Counted from the first letter of the stretch, positions 25,952-35,507 are shown. The stretch is 64,000 bases of DNA from an uncultured Prevotella sp. (GCA_944320235.1 CALUGQ010000028.1:1-64000); one strand, 5' to 3'. The notes: a model not told the origin generated them from the sequence alone. Made by a program: numbers and translations.

Positions 25952-27826
25952 TCAACTTCCTCCATCTGCTTGTCTATTTTTATTTGCCTTGCCACCCTCG
26001 GGGGCATAAACGTTCATCTGGCAACGACGGCAATCGAACTCCAGGCGGAAACGCCGACCGTCAGGCAAGGCAAGATACCATGGTTCGGGCCACTCGGGCC
26101 TGCGTGCGGCATGCTTGGTGCAGAGACCCAACGAATGGCGTATGCAATGGCGGCACTGCATCAGCAACGCGCCAGCTACAGGCCTCAGCTCATAAGCAGC
26201 GGCTGCATCGTGTATGCCATGCGCCGCATAGAAAGCCCTGGCCTCAACGTTTGAGACATTGTACAGATAGCCATAAGGGCCACATTTTGGCGGCATTGCC
26301 TTTCCGTTTGGTTCCCATTTGCATGGTGTCACAATGCTTTTCAACTTGGCATCATCCAAAGCCTCGACCACGCTGCGGCGCAACTTGGCGAGCAGACTGG
26401 AGGGGATGAAGCAGTCAAAACCCTCAGGAAGTTCAACGCCGGAGCACTCATAGACGGTCGTTCCGAGCTTGGACAACTGCTTGACAACGTTCCCGCGCTG
26501 GTCATGCTCAGCCTTCTGCAGCTCCAAGGGAGCCTCAACACGCACAACAGGACCGCCATCAAACTGTGCCGTCAAGGCCAGTCCCGCATCTGTCATCTCC
26601 AACTTCAGCCCCACCGGAATCTTCCTTACGGAGCTTTGGCGCGAAAGCTGCCTCTCAAATTCCTGGTCGTTGTTACGGTAGAGCGCCGTACCCGCAAGCA
26701 GGCCCGACGGCATACGCTGGGGGAACAGGCGGTTGTTCTGCACACGGTTTACCCTGAATCCCTCCAACCGCCCGTCGCTTCCCACAAAGCAAAGCCCGTC
26801 GCCATTGGCAAAAGTGGCCAGGCCGGCAACCGTGAATGACGCACCGCGCAACTCCTTGACACGCCCGACGAACTCACCCTTTGCCTTCGGAGTGTCCATC
26901 GAAGCCATGTCCGTGCGCCTGCCATCAAGGAAATATTGCGTATAGCCGCGGTTGAATGTCTTCCGCAAGTCGGGTGTGAAAGCGTAAGCACACCGCCCGA
27001 ATGAAGCCCTGCGGTACTGCCCCGGGTGACGGCGTATTATTTCATCGAGCCGAAGACTGTAAGCCGCAGTAACATTCTTTACGTACGCTACATCCTTTAG
27101 CCGCCCTTCTATCTTGAACGATGTGGCGCCGGCATCTACAAGGGCTTCAAGTCCGTCGAGCCTACACATATCCTTAAGCGAAAGGAAATAACGCCCGCGC
27201 TCAATGGCCCGTCCGTCAGCATCTACTAGGTCGAACTTCAAACGGCAGAACTGGGCACACTCGCCCCTGTTGGCAGAACGCCCGAAACAGTATTGCGAGG
27301 CGTAGCACTGCCCGCTGTAGCTTACACACAGCGCGCCGTGCACAAAGACTTCAAGCTCTACGTCTGGCACCTCTGCGTGGATGCCAGCCACCTCTTGCGC
27401 CGAGAGTTCGCGCGCAAGCACAACACGGCTGAAGCCCACATCGCGCAACCATCGCACCTTCGCTGCCGTGCGGTTGTCGGTCTGGGTGCTGGCATGGGCA
27501 GCCATGCGCCCTCCGCGCACCATGTCGAGCACCGCCATGTCCTGCACGAGGACGGCATCTGCCCCTGCTTCGTCGAGTTGCAAGAGCAGCTGCCGCGTAG
27601 CCTCCAGTTCATCGTCGTAAACGATAGTGTTCACCGTAACATACACACGTGCCCCATAACCGTGGGCATAACGGCACAGTTCGGCAATGTCGCCTGCCGA
27701 GTTGCCGGCGGCGGCACGTGCGCCGAAGCGCGCCGCACCTATGTAGACGGCATCTGCCCCGTGGTCTATTGCGGCCTTGCCGCACTCCAAATCGCGGGCA
27801 GGCGCTAGCAGTTCGAGCGTTCTCAC
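25952..27826 (-). CDS. U32 family peptidase-like protein (RlhA-type)
   Basis: The start is a GTG at 27826 that overlaps the metA stop (TAGTG), giving 624 residues beginning VRTLELLAPARD, the family start; an in-frame upstream ATG would run 90 bases into metA. U32 motifs are clear: EVFVHGALCVSYSGQC, then NRGECAQFCR, and YFLSLKDM with SFKIEGR. The N-terminal half is a TIM barrel. Relatives include collagenase-like proteins and E. coli RlhA, which hydroxylates a 23S rRNA cytidine; the C-terminal DUF3656-like part here fits the RlhA group. The Cys set could bind an iron-sulfur cluster. Confidence 0.88.
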   Translation of the reverse strand: MRTLELLAPARDLECGKAAIDHGADAVYIGAARFGARAAAGNSAGDIAELCRYAHGYGARVYVTVNTIVYDDELEATRQLLLQLDEAGADAVLVQDMAVLDMVRGGRMAAHASTQTDNRTAAKVRWLRDVGFSRVVLARELSAQEVAGIHAEVPDVELEVFVHGALCVSYSGQCYASQYCFGRSANRGECAQFCRLKFDLVDADGRAIERGRYFLSLKDMCRLDGLEALVDAGATSFKIEGRLKDVAYVKNVTAAYSLRLDEIIRRHPGQYRRASFGRCAYAFTPDLRKTFNRGYTQYFLDGRRTDMASMDTPKAKGEFVGRVKELRGASFTVAGLATFANGDGLCFVGSDGRLEGFRVNRVQNNRLFPQRMPSGLLAGTALYRNNDQEFERQLSRQSSVRKIPVGLKLEMTDAGLALTAQFDGGPVVRVEAPLELQKAEHDQRGNVVKQLSKLGTTVYECSGVELPEGFDCFIPSSLLAKLRRSVVEALDDAKLKSIVTPCKWEPNGKAMPPKCGPYGYLYNVSNVEARAFYAAHGIHDAAAAYELRPVAGALLMQCRHCIRHSLGLCTKHAARRPEWPEPWYLALPDGRRFRLEFDCRRCQMNVYAPEGGKANKNRQADGGS

Positions 27827-28743
27827 TATCCTATCCTGGTTATGTCGTAAGGCGTCTCCTGGTATACGTAGTAGTTTATCCAGTTGCTGTAAAGCAAGTT
27901 TGCATGGGCGCGCCATGTCACAAGCGGCGGGTTGGCCGGGTTGTCGTCGACATAATAATGGCGCGGCATGTCAACGTCATCGCGCACACCGCAGTCGCGC
28001 CTGTACTCCGTGTCAAGTGTGAGCGGTGCGTACTCAAGGTGGCCGGTGATGTAGAACTCACGCCCACCGCGCGCCATCACCATGCTCACGCCGCACTCGG
28101 GCGACTCGGCTATGAGCTGCAGGCCCGGGCAGGCCAATATGTCTTCGCGGCGAATCTCCGTATGGCGGCTGTGCGGCATATAGAATACGTCATCGAAACC
28201 GCGGAAAATGGGCAGCAAGGGGTCTAGCGGACGCTGGCTGAAAACGCCGAACATCTTCTTTGGCAACGGGTACTTTGGTATGCCGTAGTGACAATATAGC
28301 CCGGCCTGGGCTGCCCAGCAAATATACAATGTAGACGTAACATGGGTGCGGGCCCAGCGCAATATGCCGCTCACCTCATCCCAATATGTAACCTCCTCGT
28401 ACTCGTAAGTCTCCACCGGCGCGCCCGTTACGATCATCCCGTCGAACTTCTCGTCGGCCATCGACTCAAAGTCGCGGTAGAACATCATCATGTGCTCTAT
28501 CGGCGTGTTCTTCGGCGTGTGGCTCTTCAGCTTCATGAAACTGATGTCAAGCTGCAACGGGGTGTTCGACAGCAGCCTGATGAGGTCGGTCTCGGTGGTT
28601 ATCTTCAACGGCATGAGGTTGAGGATGACAATCCTCAGCGGACGTATGTCCTGCGTGGTGGCACGCGAGTCGTCCATCACGAATATGTTTTCTTTCTTCA
28701 GCAGCTCTATGGCGGGCAGCTTGTCTGGCAGTCTTAAAGGCAT
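27826..28743 (-). CDS. metA: Homoserine O-acyltransferase (probably acetyltransferase)
   Basis: The 305-residue enzyme acylates homoserine in methionine synthesis. Catalytic residues fall at the family positions: Cys142 in YICWAAQAG, His235 and Glu237 in TGHLEYAP. The acyl-CoA-choosing residue is Glu111 in TGAPVE; known MetA studies link Glu here to acetyl-CoA and Gly to succinyl-CoA, so acetylation is predicted. A -7 box TACCTTTG is on the minus strand at 28842-28849, leaving a leader of about 90 bases in which I recognise no SAM riboswitch. It is translationally coupled to the U32 gene. Confidence 0.95.
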   Translation of the reverse strand: MPLRLPDKLPAIELLKKENIFVMDDSRATTQDIRPLRIVILNLMPLKITTETDLIRLLSNTPLQLDISFMKLKSHTPKNTPIEHMMMFYRDFESMADEKFDGMIVTGAPVETYEYEEVTYWDEVSGILRWARTHVTSTLYICWAAQAGLYCHYGIPKYPLPKKMFGVFSQRPLDPLLPIFRGFDDVFYMPHSRHTEIRREDILACPGLQLIAESPECGVSMVMARGGREFYITGHLEYAPLTLDTEYRRDCGVRDDVDMPRHYYVDDNPANPPLVTWRAHANLLYSNWINYYVYQETPYDITRIG

Positions 28744-29180
28744 TGCGGTATATTAAGCGGATTTGTTATAGCAAAGGCGGACAGGCCGCAGCCTGCAGTG
28801 GCATGGCCATAGCACCATGGCACCTGAAGCCTTTCGCTGCGCAAAGGTACTGAAAAACAGCGAAACAAACGAACGTGCAGGCCGAGATTTATGATATAGC
28901 AGACTTATTTAAAACCAAATCGCATCAGTGCGCCTGCCATTCATCTGCAATTGATTGTCTGCGCCCTGCCTTCTCCAGCATCGCTGCCCTCATCTTGCTC
29001 TCCGTTTTTACCCGATGCAGCCCTGTGTTTCCTCAACGCCAAACCACATGGCAGGCTTCATGGCCACTGACCTGCCTGGCCTTTGCATGGGTTGCCCAAG
29101 GACAGTGTAAAGATATTTCCATCTCCACGCAACGGCCATGCGCCAACGGGCAACTGCCTGCATACCAACAAGTTGCACAA

Positions 29181-29255
29181 ACGGACTGCATCACGGCGCA
29201 AATCGGCCTTTCCTGCATTGCGAAACAGGCCGTTTGGCAACTCCAAACGGAACGT
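29181..29255 (+). repeat. 22-bp-period intergenic repeat array 4
   Basis: Cores at 29181 (ACGGACTGC), 29203 (TCGGCCTTT), 29225 (ACAGGCCGT) and 29247 (ACGGAACGT), at exact 22-base steps. The links include TTGCGAAACA and TTGGCAACTCCAA. Confidence 0.7.
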
Positions 29256-29462
29256 ATCACCAGTCAGGACGCACCTGCCCTCTACTGCCGGAGCGCTTTG
29301 TAAACATTTATCAGCTGCCATGCCAGCCCCGCCAACGGACATAACACGAAAGCGACTTACAAGCATCATCAACCCGCGGCCTGAACCAGACCACAGCAAC
29401 AAGCCACAATGCATCATGGGAAAAGCCTGAATCATCCCGAAAACAAGGCGCAGCAAAAAAGA

Positions 29463-29496
29463 AAAGCCGCCGCAATGAAATACTTGCGGCGACTTT
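29463..29496 (-). terminator. Terminator of the M13 peptidase gene
   Basis: A 13-base stem (AAAGCCGCCGCAA with TTGCGGCGACTTT, one mismatch) and 8-base loop. Read on the minus strand, the stem is followed by a T-rich run (TTTTCTTTTTT). It lies 77 bases after the stop. Confidence 0.75.
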
Positions 29497-29572
29497 CATA
29501 AAATATATTGTCAAAACCACGGGCTTGCGCTTGATGCCATCACAGAAGCACGCTAAGCGCAGGCCAGTGCCA

Positions 29573-31612
29573 TTACCACAGCTCCAGGCGCTCAGCCTTT
29601 GGCACGAACAGCTTGTCGCCCTGTTTTACGTTGAAAGCGTCGTACCACATGTCGATGTGGGGCAACGCGCCGTTTACGCGCCACTCACCCAGCGAGTGGG
29701 GGTCGCTCTTGGTGTAGTTGCGTATGGCCTCGTCGGTGATGTTGGCTGCCCACACACCGGCGTAAGCCAGGAAGAAGCGCTGGTCGGGCGTGAATCCGTC
29801 GATGGTCTTGAGTGGCGCGTTCTTGGTTGCGTTCTTATATGCATAGAATGCCACCTGCAGCCCGCCGTGGTCGGCAAGGTTCTCGCCGAGGGTGAGACGG
29901 CCGTTTGCATTGAGGTCGGGCAGGACCTTTATGGCCGAGAAGAAGTCGGCATACTTGTCGGCACGCGCGGTGAAGTTCTTTGCATCGCTCTCGGTCCACC
30001 AGTCCTTCATGTTTCCGTCCTTGTCGTAGTGGCGGCCAGAGTCGTCGAAGCCGTGAGTCATCTCGTGGCCTATCACCACGCCTATGGCACCATAGTTGAA
30101 AGCGTCGTCGGCCTCAGGGTCGAAGAACGGCGGCTGCAGTATGCCTGCAGGGAAACAAATCTCGTTTGTCGTAGGGTTGTAGTAGGCGTTAACCGTCTGC
30201 GGGTACATGAACCACTCATCGCGGTCAACCGGTTTGCCAGCCTTCGTGTCCACGTTCCACTTCGTCCAGAAGCGGTTGCACTCCATGACGTTCTCGTAGT
30301 ACGACTTCGCCGGGTCTATGTCAAGCTCAGCCATGTCGATCCACTTGTCGGGATAACCAATCTTTACATAGAAAGCGTTGAGCTTTTCGAGGGCATTCTG
30401 CTTGGTGGCCTCGCTCATCCAGCTTTGCGCCTTGATCCGTTCAGCGAGCGACAGCTGCAAGTTATGCACGAGCGTCTTCATGCGCTCCTTTGACGAAGCG
30501 GGGAAATACTTGTCCACATAAATCTTGCCCAAGGCTTGCCCCATCATGTTTTCAACCTGTGCCGTGGCGCGTTTCCAGAGTGGGTGATTCTCCTTCCGCC
30601 CGGTCATAGTCTTGCCAAAGAAGTCGAACTGGGCTGCAACGACCTCGTCGCTAAGGTAGTTTGCGGCGGTCATTATCTGCCCCCACTCCATGTAATCACG
30701 GTATTCTGCAGGCGTGAGAGCGCCGATGAGCTTGTCTGCCCCGGCAAGGAATTCAGGCTGGCCTACCACGAGTTGCTGTATGTGCTCGGTCTTAACGCCC
30801 GTTGCATTCATTATTTCCACGATCCTGATGTGGGGATACTTGGCTTTGAAGTCGGCCAAAGCCATCTTGTGATAGTTGGCCTGCGGGTCGCGAAGCTCTG
30901 TGACTGACTTTGAGAGGCGCGCCAGCTCAGTTTCAAGCTTCATCACGTTCTGCATCTTCTGCTGAGCCTCCTGCCCTGAGAAACCGAACAGCTTGAACAT
31001 CCTCACGATGTGCTTCTTGTATGCATCGCGTATGCTTGTCGTGGCAGAATCGCTGTCAAGGTAATACTCTTTCTGCCCGAGCGTTATTCCGCCCTGCATC
31101 ACATTGAGCACGTTCCAGCCTGCGTTCTTCTCGTCGGCACCGATGTAAGTGGCAAAGAACTCGTTGTCGCCGATTGGGGCCAGTTCGAGCTGGATGGCAA
31201 AAAGCTCTTCAACGGTCTTGGCAGCCTCCATCTTGCGGATGATCGGCATGGCCGGCTCCACGCCGAGCTGGTTGCGGCGCACAGAGTCGATGGCCAGTTT
31301 GTAGAGGTCGCTCAGCTTCTTCTCTGTCGTTCCCGGCGCATATTCCTTGCTCTTAAGGTCGTTGAGGATGGAGTTGATGCGCTTGTCGTTGTTCTCGGCA
31401 AGCTGGTCGAAGCTGCCATAACGCGAATAAGCAGCGGGCAGTGGGTGCTTCTTCATCCACCCGCCGCATGCAAACTCAAAGAAGTCGTCAGCCGGGCTGA
31501 CACTCTGGTTGAGGTTTGTCAGGTCGATGCCCGACTTCAGTTCGCCCTGCCCCAGTGCCACCATGGACATTGACGCAAAGGCCACCACAGGGATTAATCT
31601 TTTTATTTTCAT
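29573..31612 (-). CDS. pepO: M13-family zinc metallopeptidase (PepO/neprilysin-like)
   Basis: The 679-residue protein has a signal peptide (MKIKRLIPVVAFASMSMVALGQ), a long helical N-terminal domain and the C-terminal peptidase domain. NAYYNPTTNEICFPAGILQP, the zinc site HEMTH in VIGHEMTHGFDDSGRHYD and GENLADHGG with the third ligand Glu are all present. The C-terminal end VPKAERLELW matches the family ending CXXW, with Leu in place of the usual Cys. It would cut short peptides in the periplasm. Monocistronic, with a terminator at 29463-29496. Confidence 0.94.
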   Translation of the reverse strand: MKIKRLIPVVAFASMSMVALGQGELKSGIDLTNLNQSVSPADDFFEFACGGWMKKHPLPAAYSRYGSFDQLAENNDKRINSILNDLKSKEYAPGTTEKKLSDLYKLAIDSVRRNQLGVEPAMPIIRKMEAAKTVEELFAIQLELAPIGDNEFFATYIGADEKNAGWNVLNVMQGGITLGQKEYYLDSDSATTSIRDAYKKHIVRMFKLFGFSGQEAQQKMQNVMKLETELARLSKSVTELRDPQANYHKMALADFKAKYPHIRIVEIMNATGVKTEHIQQLVVGQPEFLAGADKLIGALTPAEYRDYMEWGQIMTAANYLSDEVVAAQFDFFGKTMTGRKENHPLWKRATAQVENMMGQALGKIYVDKYFPASSKERMKTLVHNLQLSLAERIKAQSWMSEATKQNALEKLNAFYVKIGYPDKWIDMAELDIDPAKSYYENVMECNRFWTKWNVDTKAGKPVDRDEWFMYPQTVNAYYNPTTNEICFPAGILQPPFFDPEADDAFNYGAIGVVIGHEMTHGFDDSGRHYDKDGNMKDWWTESDAKNFTARADKYADFFSAIKVLPDLNANGRLTLGENLADHGGLQVAFYAYKNATKNAPLKTIDGFTPDQRFFLAYAGVWAANITDEAIRNYTKSDPHSLGEWRVNGALPHIDMWYDAFNVKQGDKLFVPKAERLELW

Positions 31613-31704
31613 AAGCGTTTTATGTTGATTTATATTCTGTTCCGCGGAAACGGAGCCGCCATTTGGCCGGCTTACCGCCCAAGCAGCGGCATACGGCTCG
31701 ATTG

Positions 31705-33654
31705 TCAGCCGGCGGCAATGGCCTCTAATTCTTCAGACAGCCGCTCCCACCGCTCAACCTCGGCATCGAGTTCTTTCTTTATTGAAGTGTATTCTGTAAT
31801 CAGTTCCATGTCCGAAGCGTTCTCCGGCTGGCACAATATGCCGTCAAGTTCTTTCAGCCTCGCCTCCATCCGGCCAATGCTGGCCTCAGATTCCTGCACA
31901 GCTTTCTCTGCCTTGCGTATGCGCTTCTGCGCTTCCTTGCGCTCGGCATAGTCCTGGCGGGCAGGCTCCTGTGCCTTTGCGGCCTGCTCGGGCCGTGCCT
32001 GTTCAGCCGCCTTGCCGGCCGATTGCTGCCCGAGGGCATCGAGACTGCCGACGTTACGCGTGCGCAGAAAGTCATATATGCCGCCGAGATGCTCGCGTAC
32101 ACGGCCCTCACCGAACTCATAGACCTTGGTTACAAGACCGTCGAGGAACTCGCGGTCGTGGCTGACGATGATTGCCGTGCCGTCGAAAGCCTTGATGGCT
32201 TCTTTCAGAACGTCCTTCGACTGCATATCGAGGTGGTTGGTTGGCTCGTCAAGAATAAGCAGGTTGACGGGTTCGAGCAGCAGCCGGATCATGGCCAGGC
32301 GGCTGCGCTCGCCGCCACTGAGCACCCTGACTTTCTTGTCGGAAGCCTCGCCTCCGAACATGAACGCACCGAGTATGTTCTTTATCCTCAGGCGTATCTC
32401 GCCGCGCGCCACGCTGTCAATGGTGTCAAACACGGTCAGCGACTCGTCGAGAAGCTGCGCCTGGTTCTGCGCAAAATAGCCTATCTGTACGTTGTGGCCA
32501 ATCTTCAGTGTGCCTGTAAATGGTATTTCGCCCATGATACACTTGACGAGCGTCGACTTGCCCTCGCCGTTCTTGCCTACAAAAGCCACTTTCTCGCCGC
32601 GCTTAATGGTCAGCGTCACGTGGTCGAACACCGTATGCCCGCCGTAATCCTTGCGCACCTCGTCGCAGATGACTGGATAATCGCCACTGCGCAGGCACGG
32701 GGGGAACTTCAGGTGCATGGCGGAGTTGTCGACCTCGTCGACCTCTATCGGCACAATCTTGGCCAGCTGCTTTATGCGGCTCTGCACCTGCACGGCCTTT
32801 GTCGGCTTGTAGCGGAAGCGCTCTATGAACTCCTTCATGTCAGCGATTTCCTTCTGCTGGTTCTCGTATGCCCTGAGCTGCTGCTCGCGGCGCTCCTTGC
32901 GCAGCACCACATACTCGTCGTACTTGACCTTATAGTCAACCACCTTGCCGCAGCTAATCTCCAACGTGCGGTTGGTAACGTTGTTGATGAAGGCGCGGTC
33001 GTGGCTCACCAGCACAACGGCCTTGGCGCTCTGTGCCAGGAATTGCTCAAGCCACTGTATGCTCTCGATGTCGAGATGGTTGGTTGGCTCGTCGAGCAGT
33101 AGCACGTCGGGCTTCTCGAGCAGTATCTTCGCCAGCTCTATACGCATGCGCCAGCCGCCGCTGAACTCGCTTGTAGGCCGCCCGAAGTCAGTGCGGGCGA
33201 AGCCCAGGCCCATGAGCGTGCGCTCCATCTCGGCCTCGCAGTTCTCGGCGCCGAGCATCATGTAGCGCTCATGCTCGGCTGTGAACCGCTCTACCAGCTT
33301 CAGGTAGCCCTCGCTCTCATAGTCGGTGCGCTCAGCCAACTCGCGGTTGAGGGCATCGACGCGTTCCTTCATACGGGTCACGCCGGCAAAAGCCTTGCGT
33401 GTCTCGTCTATCACGGTTGTGTCGTCTTGCAAGTTCATCACCTGCGGCAGATAGCCTATGGTGGTGTCGCTGGGGACAGACACCATGCCTCCCGTAGGCT
33501 TCTGCAAGCCACAGAGTATCTTCAGCATGGTCGACTTGCCTGCCCCGTTCTTGCCCACAAGGGCAATGCGGTCGCGCTCGTTGATAACGAAACTGACATC
33601 GCTGAACAATGGCTTCACGCCAAATTCCACCGTAAGTCCTTCAACGGAAATCAT
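31705..33654 (-). CDS. ABC-F family ATPase
   Basis: The 649-residue protein has two ABC domains: Walker A GKNGAGKS near 36 with signature FSGGWRMRIELA, and GKNGEGKS near 340 with LSGGERSRLAM. No membrane domain is present. The linker between them is the ABC-F P-site tRNA-interaction motif region (RREQQLRAYENQQKEIADMK). Residues 560-649 form a C-terminal coiled coil, as in Uup/YdiF-type members. Such proteins act on ribosomes, or on DNA repair in the case of Uup; an antibiotic-protection role cannot be excluded. It has its own promoter at 33689-33720. Confidence 0.92.
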   Translation of the reverse strand: MISVEGLTVEFGVKPLFSDVSFVINERDRIALVGKNGAGKSTMLKILCGLQKPTGGMVSVPSDTTIGYLPQVMNLQDDTTVIDETRKAFAGVTRMKERVDALNRELAERTDYESEGYLKLVERFTAEHERYMMLGAENCEAEMERTLMGLGFARTDFGRPTSEFSGGWRMRIELAKILLEKPDVLLLDEPTNHLDIESIQWLEQFLAQSAKAVVLVSHDRAFINNVTNRTLEISCGKVVDYKVKYDEYVVLRKERREQQLRAYENQQKEIADMKEFIERFRYKPTKAVQVQSRIKQLAKIVPIEVDEVDNSAMHLKFPPCLRSGDYPVICDEVRKDYGGHTVFDHVTLTIKRGEKVAFVGKNGEGKSTLVKCIMGEIPFTGTLKIGHNVQIGYFAQNQAQLLDESLTVFDTIDSVARGEIRLRIKNILGAFMFGGEASDKKVRVLSGGERSRLAMIRLLLEPVNLLILDEPTNHLDMQSKDVLKEAIKAFDGTAIIVSHDREFLDGLVTKVYEFGEGRVREHLGGIYDFLRTRNVGSLDALGQQSAGKAAEQARPEQAAKAQEPARQDYAERKEAQKRIRKAEKAVQESEASIGRMEARLKELDGILCQPENASDMELITEYTSIKKELDAEVERWERLSEELEAIAAG

Positions 33655-33688
33655 CAGTAACTCTTTTCTTCATTATTAATGCAAGATG

Positions 33689-33720
33689 CAAAATTACTGT
33701 TTTTTTGCATAACGCACAAA
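33689..33720 (-). promoter_or_regulatory. Promoter of the ABC-F gene
   Basis: Minus strand: TTTG (33720-33717), 20 bases, TAATTTTG (33696-33689), about 34 bases before the start codon. Confidence 0.75.
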
Positions 33721-33877
33721 CAAACGCCCTATTTAGCATCCACAATTAAGATTTTATTGGAGTTGACCGCCTGCATTACAACATTTGCAAACAACTTTGT
33801 ACGATAGCCAAAGCCTGCCGACGGCCGGCCACCCCTGTTGGTAAACCTTTATTACAAAGGTGCCGGCCAAAGTCCAA

Positions 33878-33952
33878 AAGAGCGGTTTCACGCCCCGGAA
33901 CAGGCCGTTCCACATTGCAAGACGGGCTGAAACGCACCGCAAAACGCACCAT
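33878..33952 (+). repeat. 22-bp-period intergenic repeat array 5
   Basis: Cores at 33878 (AAGAGCGGT), 33900 (ACAGGCCGT), 33922 (ACGGGCTGA) and 33944 (ACGCACCAT), in exact 22-base steps. Confidence 0.7.
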
Positions 33953-34145
33953 ATTGGAGCGAGTATGCGGCTGTTTCATAAAAAGCTATATGCCAGGCTG
34001 TTACGCAACAAGACTTGAACAACGAATAAAAATTACAAAAGCAAATAGGCAGTTGCGCGCTGCAGCCCCGCGATGCGCAAGCCCCGCACTGCCAAACGGC
34101 TTTCAGCTCAGCCTTATATAACCCGCAAGGATGTGTTAAAGCACA

Positions 34146-34174
34146 TTTATTAGTGTAAATCAAACACTAATAAA
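34146..34174. promoter_or_regulatory. Perfect inverted repeat, probable AraR operator
   Basis: TTTATTAGTGT and its exact complement ACACTAATAAA flank the 7-base spacer AAATCAA, 29 bases in all. It ends 22 bases before the -33 box of the arabinose operon. Position and symmetry suit a dimeric repressor or activator; the AraR gene is the third gene of the operon. Assignment to AraR is an inference. Confidence 0.7.
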
Positions 34175-34196
34175 GGCAAAAAAACATCCCTTTTGC

Positions 34197-34227
34197 TTTG
34201 CCGAATCAAAAATAAGCAGTAAATTTA
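34197..34227 (+). promoter_or_regulatory. Promoter of the arabinose operon
   Basis: TTTG at 34197-34200, 19 bases, TAAATTTA at 34220-34227 (last base differs from TAnnTTTG), 59 bases before the ATG at 34287. The non-consensus last base would suit a regulated promoter. Confidence 0.6.
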
Positions 34228-34286
34228 CAGCCAAATACGAAATACGACATACTTTAAACAATAACTAAAAATACTCTTTATCAAAA

Positions 34287-35456
34287 ATGGACAACCTTAA
34301 GGTTTCAATAGCGGGGATTGGCATTGCCATGGCGGTGTTCTCCGCTTGCACAACGGGCCAGCAGCAGCCAGCACTGACTGCCTCGGGCTTGAACCCCGCA
34401 GCGTTTGACTCAACAATCAACGGCAAGAAAACAGCCTTGTACACACTGAAAAACAACAGCGGCATGGAAGTGTGCATCACAAACTTCGGAGGCCGCGTAG
34501 TGTCGATAGTAGTTCCCGACAAGGACGGCAAACCCACCGACGTGGTGCTTGGCTATGACAACGTTGCCCAATATGCCGACACGGTGAACTCTCCCAGCGA
34601 CTTCGGCTCATCGGTAGGGCGCTACGCCAACCGCATAAACAAGGGCAAGATAACAGTGGAGGGCAAGGAATACCAGCTGCCGCAAAACAACTTCGGACAC
34701 TGCCTGCACGGCGGGCCGAGCGGATGGATGTACCAGGTGTACGACGCGGAACAGCCCAACGACACCACGCTGAAACTGACAATAGTATCGCCCGACGGCG
34801 ACAACGGATTCCCTGGCACTGTCACCGCAACCACGACTTATACCTTATTAAATAACAACACACTCGACATCAACTTTGATGCCACCACTGACAAGGAGAC
34901 CGTGATAAACATGACCAACCACAGCTACTTCAACCTCAATGGCGACCCCTCGCAGGAAGGCATGGACATGGTGCTCTACATAAACGCAGACAATTACACA
35001 CCGGCAGACTCAACATACATGACCACAGGCGAAATAAGCCCAGTGGAAGGCACGCCCATGGACTTCCGCACACCGCGCGCCATAGCCGAGACTGTGAACG
35101 ACACCACGTTCGAGCAGATAAGAAACGCATCGGGCTACGACCACAACTGGTGCCTCAACACCTACAAGGACGGCAAGGGCGACGACAAGACCGTGGCAGC
35201 CTCGCTATATTCGCCCAAGACGGGCATCTTCCTGGAAATGTTCACCAACGAGCCGGGAGTGCAGGTATACACAGGCAACTTCCAAGGCACCGGCATAAGC
35301 TGCAAGCACGGCATAAAATACCCCAAGCACGTGTCTGTATGCCTGGAAAGCCAGAAGTACCCCGACTCGCCCAACAAGGCCGACTGGCCTTCGCCTTACC
35401 TCAAGCCGGGCGAGAAGTACCACAGCCACGTGGCCTACAAATTCAGCATAAAGTGA
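34287..35456 (+). CDS. Aldose 1-epimerase, lipoprotein form
   Basis: The 389-residue protein has a lipoprotein signal with lipobox VFSAC (Cys21), so it is anchored outside the cytoplasm. The mutarotase fold is shown by NFGGRVVSIVVPDKDG, GRYANRINKG, NNFGHCLHGG (His general acid), NMTNHSYFNL (second catalytic His) and EPGVQVYTGNF (catalytic Glu in NEPGVQ). It would interconvert alpha and beta sugar anomers before import. It is first in the arabinose operon, so arabinose released by GH51/GH43 is the likely substrate. The symporter gene follows 51 bases later. Confidence 0.92.
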   Translation: MDNLKVSIAGIGIAMAVFSACTTGQQQPALTASGLNPAAFDSTINGKKTALYTLKNNSGMEVCITNFGGRVVSIVVPDKDGKPTDVVLGYDNVAQYADTVNSPSDFGSSVGRYANRINKGKITVEGKEYQLPQNNFGHCLHGGPSGWMYQVYDAEQPNDTTLKLTIVSPDGDNGFPGTVTATTTYTLLNNNTLDINFDATTDKETVINMTNHSYFNLNGDPSQEGMDMVLYINADNYTPADSTYMTTGEISPVEGTPMDFRTPRAIAETVNDTTFEQIRNASGYDHNWCLNTYKDGKGDDKTVAASLYSPKTGIFLEMFTNEPGVQVYTGNFQGTGISCKHGIKYPKHVSVCLESQKYPDSPNKADWPSPYLKPGEKYHSHVAYKFSIK

Positions 35457-35507
35457 CACCACGCAACAAAACGACACAACCAATAACGAAAAATCACAAG
35501 ACTCAAA

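Larger units (their letters stand above)
28744..29572. other. Intergenic region, 829 bases
   Basis: Between metA and the M13 peptidase gene, both on the minus strand. It holds the metA -7 box (28842-28849), repeat array 4 (29181-29255) and the peptidase terminator (29463-29496). Small frames lack start context or homology, so I see no gene. Confidence 0.65.
33655..34286. other. Divergent intergenic region before the arabinose locus, 632 bases
   Basis: It contains the minus promoter of the ABC-F gene, repeat array 5 (33878-33952), an 11-bp inverted repeat at 34146-34174 and the promoter of the arabinose operon (34197-34227). No convincing gene. Confidence 0.7.

Noticed and set aside
28744-28850. 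SAM riboswitch in the metA leader
   Set aside because: The leader is only about 90 bases and I could not lay out the helices or conserved cores of the known SAM classes.
31705-33654. The ABC-F gene as an antibiotic resistance determinant
   Set aside because: The C-terminal coiled coil and single chromosomal context fit housekeeping Uup/YdiF-like members; nothing mobile surrounds it.
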